A stretch of 64,000 nucleotides of DNA from assembly GCF_001612825.1 (NCBI RefSeq), contig NZ_BDBE01000001.1, forward strand, positions 1 through 64,000, in the 5' to 3' direction. The stretch is from Nocardia caishijiensis NBRC 108228 (GTDB lineage: Bacteria > Actinomycetota > Actinomycetes > Mycobacteriales > Mycobacteriaceae). The position numbers were made by a program, and so were the translations under genes. The notes beneath the pieces are model-generated. The model saw nothing but the letters and a program-made list of their open reading frames with translations, was not told the DNA's origin and searched no databases. Below, piece by piece: positions 57,388 through 64,000 of this stretch (the stretch's first letter is position 1; every line of letters begins with the position of its first letter).

Positions 57388-58209
57388 TTACTCGCCCTTG
57401 AACTGCGGGGCGCGCTTCTGGAAGACCGCCGTCATCGCCTCGGTGAGGTCGTGCGAGGGCAGGAACGCCGCGTTCCAGGCCGACACATACCGCAAACCGT
57501 CGGCCACGCCCGGAGCAGTACGGTGCTCGAGCACATCCTTGATGCCCTGCACCACCAGCGGCGGGTTGTCCGCGATCTCGCGCGCCAGCTGGTGCGCCGC
57601 CGCGAGCACGGCCTCTTGGTCGGCGTACACGTCGTTCACCAGCCCGATCCGCTCGGCCCGCGCCGCGTCGATGTCCTTGGCGGTGTACGCCAGTTCGCGC
57701 AGGTGACCCTCACCGATGATGCCGGGTAGGCGCTGCAGCGAACCGATGTCGGCCACGATCGCCACCTTCGCCTCGCGCAGGCTGAACTTGGCGTCGGCGC
57801 TGGCCAGGCGGATGTCGGCGGCCGCGATCAGGTCGAGCCCGCCGCCGATGCACCATCCCGACACCGCCGCGATCACCGGCTTCACACAGGTGGCCACCGC
57901 GGTGACGGAGTCCTGCATGCGCCGGACCTCCTTGAGGAACTCGGTGCGCTGAGCCGCCTTGGCGCCGTCGGCGAGCACAGGGCCGAGCGTGCCACCCATC
58001 GCGGCCAGGTCGAGCCCGTAGGAGAAGTGCTTGCCCGATCCGGTGAGCACCACGGCGCGCACCTGCGGATCGGCGTCCAGCTCGGCGAAGATCTCCGGCA
58101 GTTCGCGCCAGAAATCCGGTCCCATCGCATTGCCCTTGCCGGGCCCGGTCAGCGTGACCTGGGCGATGTTGTCGGCGATCTCGACGGCAAAGGCCTTCCA
58201 TTCACTCAT
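57388..58209 (-). CDS. Enoyl-CoA hydratase/isomerase (crotonase family)
   Basis: A 273-residue crotonase. It has the oxyanion motif GSGKHFSYGLDLAAMGG, the second oxyanion segment SGWCIGGGLDLIAAADIRLAS, and the catalytic Asp/Glu region REAKVAIVADIGSLQRLPG. The substrate cannot be deduced; the Asp in VADIGSLQRLP is like dienoyl-CoA isomerases (ECH1-type), which carry Asp here. ATG 58209 is used. No beta-oxidation genes are adjacent. Confidence 0.92.
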   Translation of the reverse strand: MSEWKAFAVEIADNIAQVTLTGPGKGNAMGPDFWRELPEIFAELDADPQVRAVVLTGSGKHFSYGLDLAAMGGTLGPVLADGAKAAQRTEFLKEVRRMQDSVTAVATCVKPVIAAVSGWCIGGGLDLIAAADIRLASADAKFSLREAKVAIVADIGSLQRLPGIIGEGHLRELAYTAKDIDAARAERIGLVNDVYADQEAVLAAAHQLAREIADNPPLVVQGIKDVLEHRTAPGVADGLRYVSAWNAAFLPSHDLTEAMTAVFQKRAPQFKGE

Positions 58210-58327
58210 GTGCTGATTATGGTCTGCCCGGGTCGACCCGCACCCTCCGGCGTCGGAGCGAATTCACGGCAACCCGAAAATGTCACTCTCCCGGCATAAT
58301 TCGACCGACCGTCCTACTCTGGACGAC

Positions 58328-58804
58328 ATGCGCAGGTCGTCTTTGCCGATGGTCGCGTGCCGGGTGGCCGACACGCTCATCGCGCGCGGGCACCACGGCG
58401 TCATCGTCTCCCCCGACACGCCGACCACCACCGCCGTCGAGGCCGCTCGTGCCCTCGGCGCCCACCCCAGCGCCATCACCACCGCCCAGCTGTACCTGCT
58501 CGACAACGACCCGGTGCTGCTGCTGGTAGCCGCCCACCACCAGGTCGACCCGCACCGCACCGGCCCTCTTCTCGACGGCCAGCTCACCCGATGTCCCCCC
58601 GCCCTCGCCGAGCGCGTCACCGGCCAACCGCTCACCGGTACCGCCCCCTTGGGGCACCCGACCAACCTCCCCACCTGGGTCGACACAGCCCTGGCCGCCC
58701 ACCGCGAGATCTGGGCCGCGGGCGGCCACCCGAGTACGGTCTTCCGCACCACCTACCGCGAGCTCATCCGCATCACCGCGGGGCTACCGCTGGACATCGA
58801 GTGA
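58328..58804 (+). CDS. YbaK/aminoacyl-tRNA deacylase-domain protein
   Basis: A 158-residue protein. It has an N-terminal helix (RVADTLIARGHHGVIV), a central segment TTAQLYLLDNDPVLLLVAA corresponding to the YbaK sheet, and the end AAGGHPSTVFRTTYRELIRITAG, typical of YbaK-like domains that clear mischarged tRNA. The catalytic Lys of ProX/YbaK is not obvious, so activity is uncertain. ATG 58328 is used; an in-frame ATG 16 codons upstream is possible. Its stop faces the Fic gene stop. Confidence 0.75.
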   Translation: MRRSSLPMVACRVADTLIARGHHGVIVSPDTPTTTAVEAARALGAHPSAITTAQLYLLDNDPVLLLVAAHHQVDPHRTGPLLDGQLTRCPPALAERVTGQPLTGTAPLGHPTNLPTWVDTALAAHREIWAAGGHPSTVFRTTYRELIRITAGLPLDIE

Positions 58805-58805
58805 A

Positions 58806-59942
58806 TCAGTCGGCGTAAGGGTCTCTCAAAGGTGCTGGCGTGCGGGCGATTTCGAGCACCCGCTCTGGAAAGGCGGGACCGGCGGCGTAGTACCTGGCTC
58901 TCGTACGCCCCACCGGGACGAGAACGTCGCGACGCACCATGTCCCGCAGATCGCGTTGGGCCTGCTGCGTGCTGAGCCCTTCGGCCTGTTCATAACGGGT
59001 GCGGCGAACACGGCCCGCCATCGCTACATCGTGCAGCGCCGACACGGTCCGCTCGTCGGCGTCCGACGAGCGCAGGAAGTTCGCAGTCTCGTCCCACACC
59101 CGACGCGATCGCGCGACGCGCGCGTGTACGGTCTGCGCCTGCTGGTGGTATGCGGTCAGGCTGAAGCGGATCCACTCCGAAACATCTTGATCAGGTCGGT
59201 AGACGCTGCCCCGTCGGCCGAGCACCTGGTAGTACTCCCAGGTGTTGCCCGGTCGGCCGAGCCACGCCTCGATCGAGCAGAACTCGGGGGCGATCACACC
59301 CTCACGGGCGATCACCAGGGTTTGCAGCGACCGCGACATGCGGCCGTTGCCGTCGGCCCACGGATGGATCGACACCAGATTCAAGTGGGCCATCGCAGCC
59401 GACACCAACGGATGCGTTGTCGACGGCGCGTTCAGCCAGTCGACCAGCTCCGCCATGAGCCCGGGAACGAGCTCGACATCCGGTGCCGTGTACGCGGCGA
59501 TGCTCGAGTCGCGCGGATCGGTGACGTAAACCGGCCCTCGGCGCCACTGACCAGCGGGCTTGCGCGGCGAGTGACGGTGCCCCTGCAGCATCCAATGCAA
59601 GGCATTGAGGAATCCCACGCTGTATCGGAAATCCTCGACATCGTGCAGGGTCTGGATGTAGGTCATCATTCGCGCATAGGCCCCGGTCTCTGCTCGATTC
59701 TCCTCCGAGACGTCCACGTCTCGCTCGCCTGCGAGCAGGTCCTCGACGTCGATCGTCGACACCTTGAAGCCCTCGATCGAATTCGAGGCAGCGACCGCAT
59801 CGGCGGTCAGGAATTTCCGGAGACCGCCGACCCACACCATCGGCACGCTCTGTAGCTCGTATCGCAGGCTCTCACGCATGCGGTCGACGTCGACCAGCAC
59901 GGTCTCGTCGGCCGGGGAGAGCTGCGGCGTAGGGAACAGCAT
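58806..59942 (-). CDS. Fic-domain AMPylase-like protein
   Basis: A 378-residue protein. The Fic core motif is HPWADGNGRMSR (about residues 193-204), matching HxFx(D/E)GNGRxxR. The N-terminal Fic_N region contains the inhibitory-type helix segment AVAASNSIEGF, which resembles (S/T)xxxE(G/N), so class II autoinhibition is likely. The C-terminal ~90 residues form a winged helix (EGLSTQQAQRDLRDMV, RRDVLVPVGRTRARYY), suggesting DNA binding. It transfers AMP to proteins. Stand-alone gene; a short inverted repeat lies just upstream of ATG 59942. Confidence 0.93.
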   Translation of the reverse strand: MLFPTPQLSPADETVLVDVDRMRESLRYELQSVPMVWVGGLRKFLTADAVAASNSIEGFKVSTIDVEDLLAGERDVDVSEENRAETGAYARMMTYIQTLHDVEDFRYSVGFLNALHWMLQGHRHSPRKPAGQWRRGPVYVTDPRDSSIAAYTAPDVELVPGLMAELVDWLNAPSTTHPLVSAAMAHLNLVSIHPWADGNGRMSRSLQTLVIAREGVIAPEFCSIEAWLGRPGNTWEYYQVLGRRGSVYRPDQDVSEWIRFSLTAYHQQAQTVHARVARSRRVWDETANFLRSSDADERTVSALHDVAMAGRVRRTRYEQAEGLSTQQAQRDLRDMVRRDVLVPVGRTRARYYAAGPAFPERVLEIARTPAPLRDPYAD

Positions 59943-59949
59943 GACGCAA

Positions 59950-59968
59950 TCATCTCATGCGTAGATGA
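59950..59968. promoter_or_regulatory. Inverted repeat just upstream of fic
   Basis: TCATCT-CATGCGT-AGATGA, perfect 6-base arms, lies 8 bp upstream of the Fic start codon. Because the protein has a C-terminal winged helix, it could be an autoregulatory operator. Confidence 0.45.
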
Positions 59969-60057
59969 CGTAATTATTCAATTTTCGCGGCATGGTGGTT
60001 TTTCTCGGCGTGAGCCTGTCCATAGGCCGGGCAGACCGCCGGGCGTAGGTTGGGGCC

Positions 60058-60609
60058 GTGGGCGATATACGACGAACACCGGCCGACCTCGTGGTTCCCG
60101 ACGATCTGAGCGGAATCACGGCCGAGCAGTATCGGGCGTCGATGCGGCACTATCCCGCCGGGGTGACGGTGGTGACGATCGGCGCCGAGACCGGCCCCGT
60201 CGGCTTCACCGCGACCTCGTTCGCGTCGCTGTCGCTGGAACCCCCGCTGGTGTCGTTCAACATCGCGCACACCTCGTCGAGCATCGAGGCCCTGCGCGCC
60301 GCCGACTCCGTGGTCATCCATTTCCTCGGCGAACACCAGCACCACCTGGCCCACCGCTTCTCCCGCTCCGCCGCCGACCGCTTCACCGACCGAGCCCTCT
60401 GGACCACCCTCGACACCGGCGAACCGATCCTGCACGGCACCCCCATCTGGCTCCGCACCACCATCCACCAACTCATCGATCTGGGCGACCACACCCTCGT
60501 CGTCGGCCTGGTAACCCGAGTCCACGACGAATCCGCCGACTCCCCCTCCGCCGCCCCCTTGCTGTACTACAACGGCAAATACCACCGCCCCACCCCCATC
60601 GACATCTGA
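60058..60609 (+). CDS. Flavin reductase-like domain protein
   Basis: A 183-residue protein with the FMN-binding split barrel. [30 protein letters not shown], then [17 protein letters not shown] and [16 protein letters not shown], are typical of the reductase components of two-component flavin monooxygenases. It gives reduced FMN/FAD to a partner oxygenase. No oxygenase gene is adjacent, so the partner is unknown. It starts at GTG 60058. Downstream, after 32 bp, comes the YefM-YoeB pair. Confidence 0.9.
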   Translation: MGDIRRTPADLVVPDDLSGITAEQYRASMRHYPAGVTVVTIGAETGPVGFTATSFASLSLEPPLVSFNIAHTSSSIEALRAADSVVIHFLGEHQHHLAHRFSRSAADRFTDRALWTTLDTGEPILHGTPIWLRTTIHQLIDLGDHTLVVGLVTRVHDESADSPSAAPLLYYNGKYHRPTPIDI

Positions 60610-60641
60610 GAGTGGATCGACAACACGAGGACGGGGTTCCG

Positions 60642-60899
60642 ATGACTGCACTACCCATCTCCACCGTCCGCCAGAACCTGTTCAAGCTGGTACAGCAGGT
60701 CAATGACGACCACGACACCGTCACCGTCGTAACAAAGTCCGGCGAGAACGCGGTCATAGTCTCCGAGACCGATTGGAACGCGATCCAGGAGACCTTGTAC
60801 GTACTGGCCACCCATGGCGGTGTACGACTGCTCGAATCCGCTCGCGACGCACGGGAAGGCAAGTTCGAAGCTCACGAGTTGATCGATCCCGATGCCTGA
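60642..60899 (+). CDS. yefM: YefM/Phd-family antitoxin
   Basis: An 85-residue antitoxin: MTALPISTVRQNLFKLVQQVNDDHD, VTVVTKSGENAVIVSETDWNAIQETL and a C-terminal acidic helix that would wrap the toxin. It binds DNA through its N-terminal half and, with YoeB, represses the operon. ATG 60642 follows GAGGACGGGG. It overlaps yoeB by 8 bp, as usual for antitoxin-first pairs. It appears intact. Confidence 0.94.
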   Translation: MTALPISTVRQNLFKLVQQVNDDHDTVTVVTKSGENAVIVSETDWNAIQETLYVLATHGGVRLLESARDAREGKFEAHELIDPDA

Positions 60900-61161
60900 C
60901 CGCAAGCTGGCTTTCAGCGCCTACGGGTGGGAAACGTACACCTCATGGCTTGCGCGGGACCGGACCGTCCGCAAAGCTGCGAACAAGATGATCACCGCCG
61001 TTCTGGCCGATCCGTTCGCGGGAATCGGTAAGCCGGAGCCGTTGAAACACCACCTCGCCTGCAACTGGTCGCGCCGCATCACCCGTGAGCACCGGGTGAT
61101 CTACTACGTCACCGATTCCGAGGTCGTTGTCATTGCGGTCGGCGGCCATTACGACGAGTAG
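60892..61161 (+). CDS. yoeB: YoeB/Txe-family ribosome-dependent mRNase toxin
   Basis: An 89-residue RelE-fold toxin. Catalytic residues known in YoeB are conserved: E49 (GKPEPLKHHL), R65 (RRITREHRVIYY), H86 and Y87 (GGHYDE) at the C-terminus. The N-terminus has LAFSAYGWETYTSWLARD. It cleaves mRNA at the ribosomal A site when free of YefM. It appears fully intact, in contrast to the broken toxin at 16703-16996. Confidence 0.95.
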   Translation: MPDRKLAFSAYGWETYTSWLARDRTVRKAANKMITAVLADPFAGIGKPEPLKHHLACNWSRRITREHRVIYYVTDSEVVVIAVGGHYDE

Positions 61162-61172
61162 CGACCGACCGG

Positions 61173-62486
61173 TCAGCCGAGGAGGCAGGGGGTGGCGCCG
61201 GTGGGGTCGGGGGTGAGGGGGCGCGTTTCGGGGGTGGGGTTCCAGTGGCCGTTGGTGGAGGCGTAGGTCCAGGTGGGGCCGGTGGTTACCAGGGTGGTGA
61301 GGGCGGTGATCAGGCGGTCGACGTCGGCGGGGGTGGTGCCGAGGCCGATGCTGGCGCGCAGGGCGGCGTCGAGGCCGAGGCTGGTCAGCAGCGGGTGAGC
61401 GCAGAAGCGGCCGTCGCGCAGGCCGATGGCGTGTTCGGCGGAGAGGTAGGCCGCGACGTGGCCGGGGGTGTAGCCGTCGACGGTGAAGGCGACGATGCCG
61501 ACGGAGTCGGGGCTGTCGGACCAGATGCGGACGGGACGCACGCTGGGGATGGCGGCGAGGCCGTCGCGCAGGCGGTCGGCGAGGGCGCGTTCGTGGGCGA
61601 CCAGTTCCTCGGGGTCGATGGCGGCGAGCGCGTCACAGGCGGCGGCGATCGCGGCGGCGCCGAGCACATTCGGTGATCCGGCTTCGTGACGTTGCGGCGC
61701 GGGTGCCCACTCCGTCTCCGCCACACCGACAGTGCGCACCGCGCCGCCGCCCGCCAGGTACGGTTCGGCCGCGTCGAGCCAGTCCCGCCTGCCGACCAGC
61801 ACCCCGGACCCGAACGGCGCGTACAGCTTGTGCCCGGAGAAGGCCAAGTAGTCGATCCCGCTCTCGCGCAGGGAGATCCGCCGATGCGGTGCCAACTGGG
61901 CGGCATCGACGAGGATGCGCGCCCCGCACAGGTGCGCGATGTGGGCGAGCCGTTCCAGCGGCAGCACCTCGCCGGTCACGTTGGAAGCGCCGGTGACGGC
62001 GAGCAGAGCGGCTGGCCTGCCGCACAATTCGGCGACGACTCGCTGGATCGTCTCCTCGAGCGTCGCGGCGGCCCGGACGACGCGTCGTCCGTTGCGCGTC
62101 CAGGGCAGGAAGTTGGCGTGGTGTTCGATGTCGAGCACCACCGTCTCGCCCGGCACGCATCCGGCCAGCAGGTTGAGCGAGTCGGTGGTGTTGCGGGTGA
62201 ACACGACGACCTGATCGTCGTCGGCGTCGAGGAATCGGGCGACCGATCCGCGCGAGGCCTCGTAGCACTCGGTGGAGATCCGCGAGGCGTACCCGGCGCC
62301 GCGATGCACGCTGGCGTAGTACGGCAGCAGTTGCGAGATCCGGTCGGTGACCTGGCGCAATGCGGGTGCGCTCGCCGCGTAGTCGAAGTTGGCGTAGGTG
62401 TTCGTTCCGCCCTGGACGAGCGGAACGCGCAGGTCGGCACCGGAAACGGCGGCGAAGGCACAGGTGGGGTCGATAACAGCGGTCAT
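61173..62486 (-). CDS. Cysteine desulfurase-like PLP enzyme (class V aminotransferase)
   Basis: A 437-residue fold-type I PLP enzyme. It has the PLP Lys in LAFSGHKLYAPFGSGVLVG (about residue 218), HHANFLPW as the phosphate/His region, and a SufS-like cysteine in RDGRFCAHPLLTSLG (about residue 361) that could carry persulfide. It therefore looks like a desulfurase that uses cysteine (or selenocysteine). No suf/isc genes are adjacent. The upstream SAM riboswitch suggests it belongs to sulfur/methionine supply. ATG 62486. The C-terminal tail (PETRPLTPDPTG) is polar. Confidence 0.88.
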   Translation of the reverse strand: MTAVIDPTCAFAAVSGADLRVPLVQGGTNTYANFDYAASAPALRQVTDRISQLLPYYASVHRGAGYASRISTECYEASRGSVARFLDADDDQVVVFTRNTTDSLNLLAGCVPGETVVLDIEHHANFLPWTRNGRRVVRAAATLEETIQRVVAELCGRPAALLAVTGASNVTGEVLPLERLAHIAHLCGARILVDAAQLAPHRRISLRESGIDYLAFSGHKLYAPFGSGVLVGRRDWLDAAEPYLAGGGAVRTVGVAETEWAPAPQRHEAGSPNVLGAAAIAAACDALAAIDPEELVAHERALADRLRDGLAAIPSVRPVRIWSDSPDSVGIVAFTVDGYTPGHVAAYLSAEHAIGLRDGRFCAHPLLTSLGLDAALRASIGLGTTPADVDRLITALTTLVTTGPTWTYASTNGHWNPTPETRPLTPDPTGATPCLLG

Positions 62487-62555
62487 GACGAATATCCCGT
62501 CGGCTCAGGGACTCACCACGTAGCGAGAGTCCGCGCTTGCCGCGTCCACCTCGGA

Positions 62556-62650
62556 CGTCGGCCTGGTCGTCACCCGGAGCACCCCACCGCGGAGGAGGGT
62601 TGCCGACCAGCTAGCCGGGGCTTGTCGCTGGTACTCGTGACCTGGCATCG
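62556..62650 (-). promoter_or_regulatory. SAM-IV-like riboswitch
   Basis: Reading the minus strand: AGGTCACGAGTACCAGCG, then ACAAGCCCCGGCTAGCTGG, then TCGGCAACCCTCC, CGCGGTGGGGTGC and TCCGGGTGACGACC. This order is what I recall of the actinobacterial SAM-IV aptamer. The outer helix is GGTCA with TGAC-ACC, and GGGT (of GGGGTGC) pairs with ACCC of CAACCC. About 70 bp separate it from the desulfurase start. Binding of SAM should turn expression off. Boundaries are approximate; identity rests on recalled consensus. Confidence 0.85.
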
Positions 62651-62813
62651 AGAGTGGCAGACGATCCGGCCCGCTGTCAACCACCGATCGAATGTCGTTG
62701 CCCGCCAGCATCACCCGATTGCCCACGAATTGCCCCGGCCACAACATGCGGCACCCCCCATCATGGACACCCCAAATGATTGAGTTACCCCACTATTTGT
62801 TAGGGTGGCTGCC

Positions 62814-63248
62814 ATGCCCTCGACCACGGACCCCGAAAGCGGCCTGGCGCGCTACCCGGTGTACGCGCTCGGCAGGCTCACCAAGGCCATGCACGCCCAG
62901 ATCGACATCCCACTACGCGATCACTGGGTGCTCACTTTCATCGCCGAGAACGCCGACCTCACCCAGAAGAAGGTCGGCGAGGCGCTCGGCATCGACCGCA
63001 GCGAAGTGGTCCGCCTGATCGACGCGCTCGAGGGCGCGGGCCTGGTCGAACGCGCCCGCGACGGCAAGGACCGTCGCAAGTACCGGCTGCGCATCACCGA
63101 CGCGGGCCGCAAACAGTGCAAACGCACCGACAAGTTGATCGCCGAGGCCACCGCGCGCGTGCTCGGGCGACTCGACGAAGACGAACAGCGCACGCTGCAC
63201 CGGCTGGCGGTGGCGGCACTCGGCGAACCGCCGGAATCACCGTCGTGA
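62814..63248 (+). CDS. MarR-family regulator
   Basis: A 144-residue winged-helix regulator: LRDHWVLTFIAENADLTQKKVGE, ALGIDRSEVVRLIDALEGAGLV and the wing RARDGKDRRKYRLRITDAGR. ATG 62814 is used; GTG 62805 is in frame. It is divergent from the riboswitch-controlled desulfurase (about 160 bp between the aptamer and this gene) and precedes the NRPS gene by 136 bp. It may control that gene. No palindrome is clear enough to name. Confidence 0.9.
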   Translation: MPSTTDPESGLARYPVYALGRLTKAMHAQIDIPLRDHWVLTFIAENADLTQKKVGEALGIDRSEVVRLIDALEGAGLVERARDGKDRRKYRLRITDAGRKQCKRTDKLIAEATARVLGRLDEDEQRTLHRLAVAALGEPPESPS

Positions 63249-63384
63249 ACAGCGCCGACGGCACACCGCACGGTGACCGTCCGGCACCACACGCACCGCG
63301 TACCGTTGGCATCTGGTGACCATCCCGTTTGCCCACCGGTAACCCGCTCATGAAACAACAGACACCACCGATGGGGGTCAACCG

Positions 63385-64000
63385 ATGAGAGGTGGACTGA
63401 GCACGATGCTCGAGCCACGCACCGAGGACCCGGCGAACCGGCGGCGCGACCCGCTGCTGCGCGCCGATCTGGCCGCGCCGCCGCGCACCCTGGTCGACAT
63501 TCTCACCAGCACCGCCCTGACCCATCCCGACGCGCCGGCGATCGACGACGGCACGACCGTGCTCAGCTACCTGGAGCTGATCGCCGCGATCGAGGCAAGG
63601 ATGACCGAGCTCACCGACGCCGGGGTCCGCCCGGGCGACCGGGTAGGCGTGCGGATGCCCTCGGGCAGCGCGGCGCTGTACGTCACCATCCTCGCGGTGC
63701 TCTACTGCGGCGCCGCGTACGTGCCCGTCGACGCCGACGACCCGGAGGAACGCGCCCGGCTCGTCTTCGGGGAGGCGCGGGTGAGCGCGATCGCGACCGG
63801 CGCGGGCATCGAATCCGACACCGCCGTCGCGGGCCGCGCCGGTCACAGCGATCCGAACACGCTGCCGACGCCCGCCGACGACGCCTGGATCATCTTCACC
63901 TCGGGTTCCACCGGCACCCCGAAAGGCGTTGCGGTGACCCATCGCAACGCCGCCGCGTTCGTCGACGCCGAGGCCCGCCTGTTCCTGCGCGACGCCCCGA
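63385..64000 (+). CDS. NRPS adenylation domain, Pls/PosA-like (3' end beyond window)
   Basis: An open frame of 205 codons from ATG 63385 runs off the window. After a ~30-residue basic start comes the adenylation-domain N-terminal part: PPRTLVDILTSTALTHPDAP, VLSYLELIAA and GVRPGDRVGVRMPSG. Then follows the AMP loop IIFTSGSTGTPKGVAVTHRN (core A3). The early segment YVPVDADDPEERARLVF is characteristic of the Pls/PosA family (poly-amino-acid synthetase type: A, carrier and membrane-embedded tandem domains). Substrate residues lie downstream outside the window. A MarR gene precedes it. Confidence 0.85.
   Translation, partial: MRGGLSTMLEPRTEDPANRRRDPLLRADLAAPPRTLVDILTSTALTHPDAPAIDDGTTVLSYLELIAAIEARMTELTDAGVRPGDRVGVRMPSGSAALYVTILAVLYCGAAYVPVDADDPEERARLVFGEARVSAIATGAGIESDTAVAGRAGHSDPNTLPTPADDAWIIFTSGSTGTPKGVAVTHRNAAAFVDAEARLFLRDAP

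Overview
This window comes from a high-GC actinobacterium of the mycolic-acid group (Mycobacteriales), most likely Nocardia. The evidence is CarD, Lsr2, ClpC1, MhuD and LpqE homologues. The gene order also follows, with insertions, the mycobacterial block that runs in M. tuberculosis from the rlmB/cysS neighbourhood (Rv3579c) to ppa (Rv3628). I made that comparison from memory and did not compute it.

Layout. 1-133: tail of an IS481-type transposase, cut by the window edge. 135-10963: conserved block with a DUF4190-like membrane protein, rlmB, cysS, ispF, ispD, carD, lpqE, radA, a membrane protein, a beta-carbonic anhydrase, mutY, an alpha/beta hydrolase and the haem-degrading mhuD. disA, expected after radA, is absent. 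10964-19124: accessory stretch. It holds a cobalamin riboswitch with cbtB-cbtA, a small membrane protein whose start codon lies in a perfect hairpin, OsmC and SRPBCC proteins, and a TetR-controlled SMR exporter/azoreductase pair. Next come a sensor kinase whose response regulator looks deleted, a broken toxin with an orphan antitoxin, a VWA protein and two DUF1877 paralogues. 19136-38185: housekeeping block, almost all on the minus strand. It holds clpC, a secreted lipase behind KstR-like boxes, DUF1772, an FHA-HTH protein, lsr2, lysS, a cysteine dioxygenase/rhodanese operon behind an apparent cysteine attenuator, coaX-panD-panC, three conserved mycobacterial-type proteins, folK-folB-folP-folE and ftsH. 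38412-49286: accessory genes, including an aldehyde dehydrogenase, LysR, an amidase and two tandem membrane-bound Ser/Thr kinases. 49277-54702: hpt, tilS, a zinc protease, dacB and ppa. 54772-64000: a small secreted protein, a MarR-MFS efflux operon, a crotonase, a YbaK-like protein, Fic, a flavin reductase, a YefM-YoeB toxin-antitoxin pair, a cysteine desulfurase behind a SAM riboswitch, a MarR regulator, and the start of an NRPS adenylation domain that runs off the window.

Themes. Cofactor synthesis is concentrated here: isoprenoid precursors by ispD/ispF, pantothenate/CoA by panC, panD and coaX, and folate by the fol operon. Sulfur metabolism carries RNA-level control at two separate loci: a leader peptide with adjacent Cys codons before cysteine dioxygenase, and a SAM-IV-like aptamer before the desulfurase. 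I saw no CRISPR array, rRNA or convincing tRNA gene.
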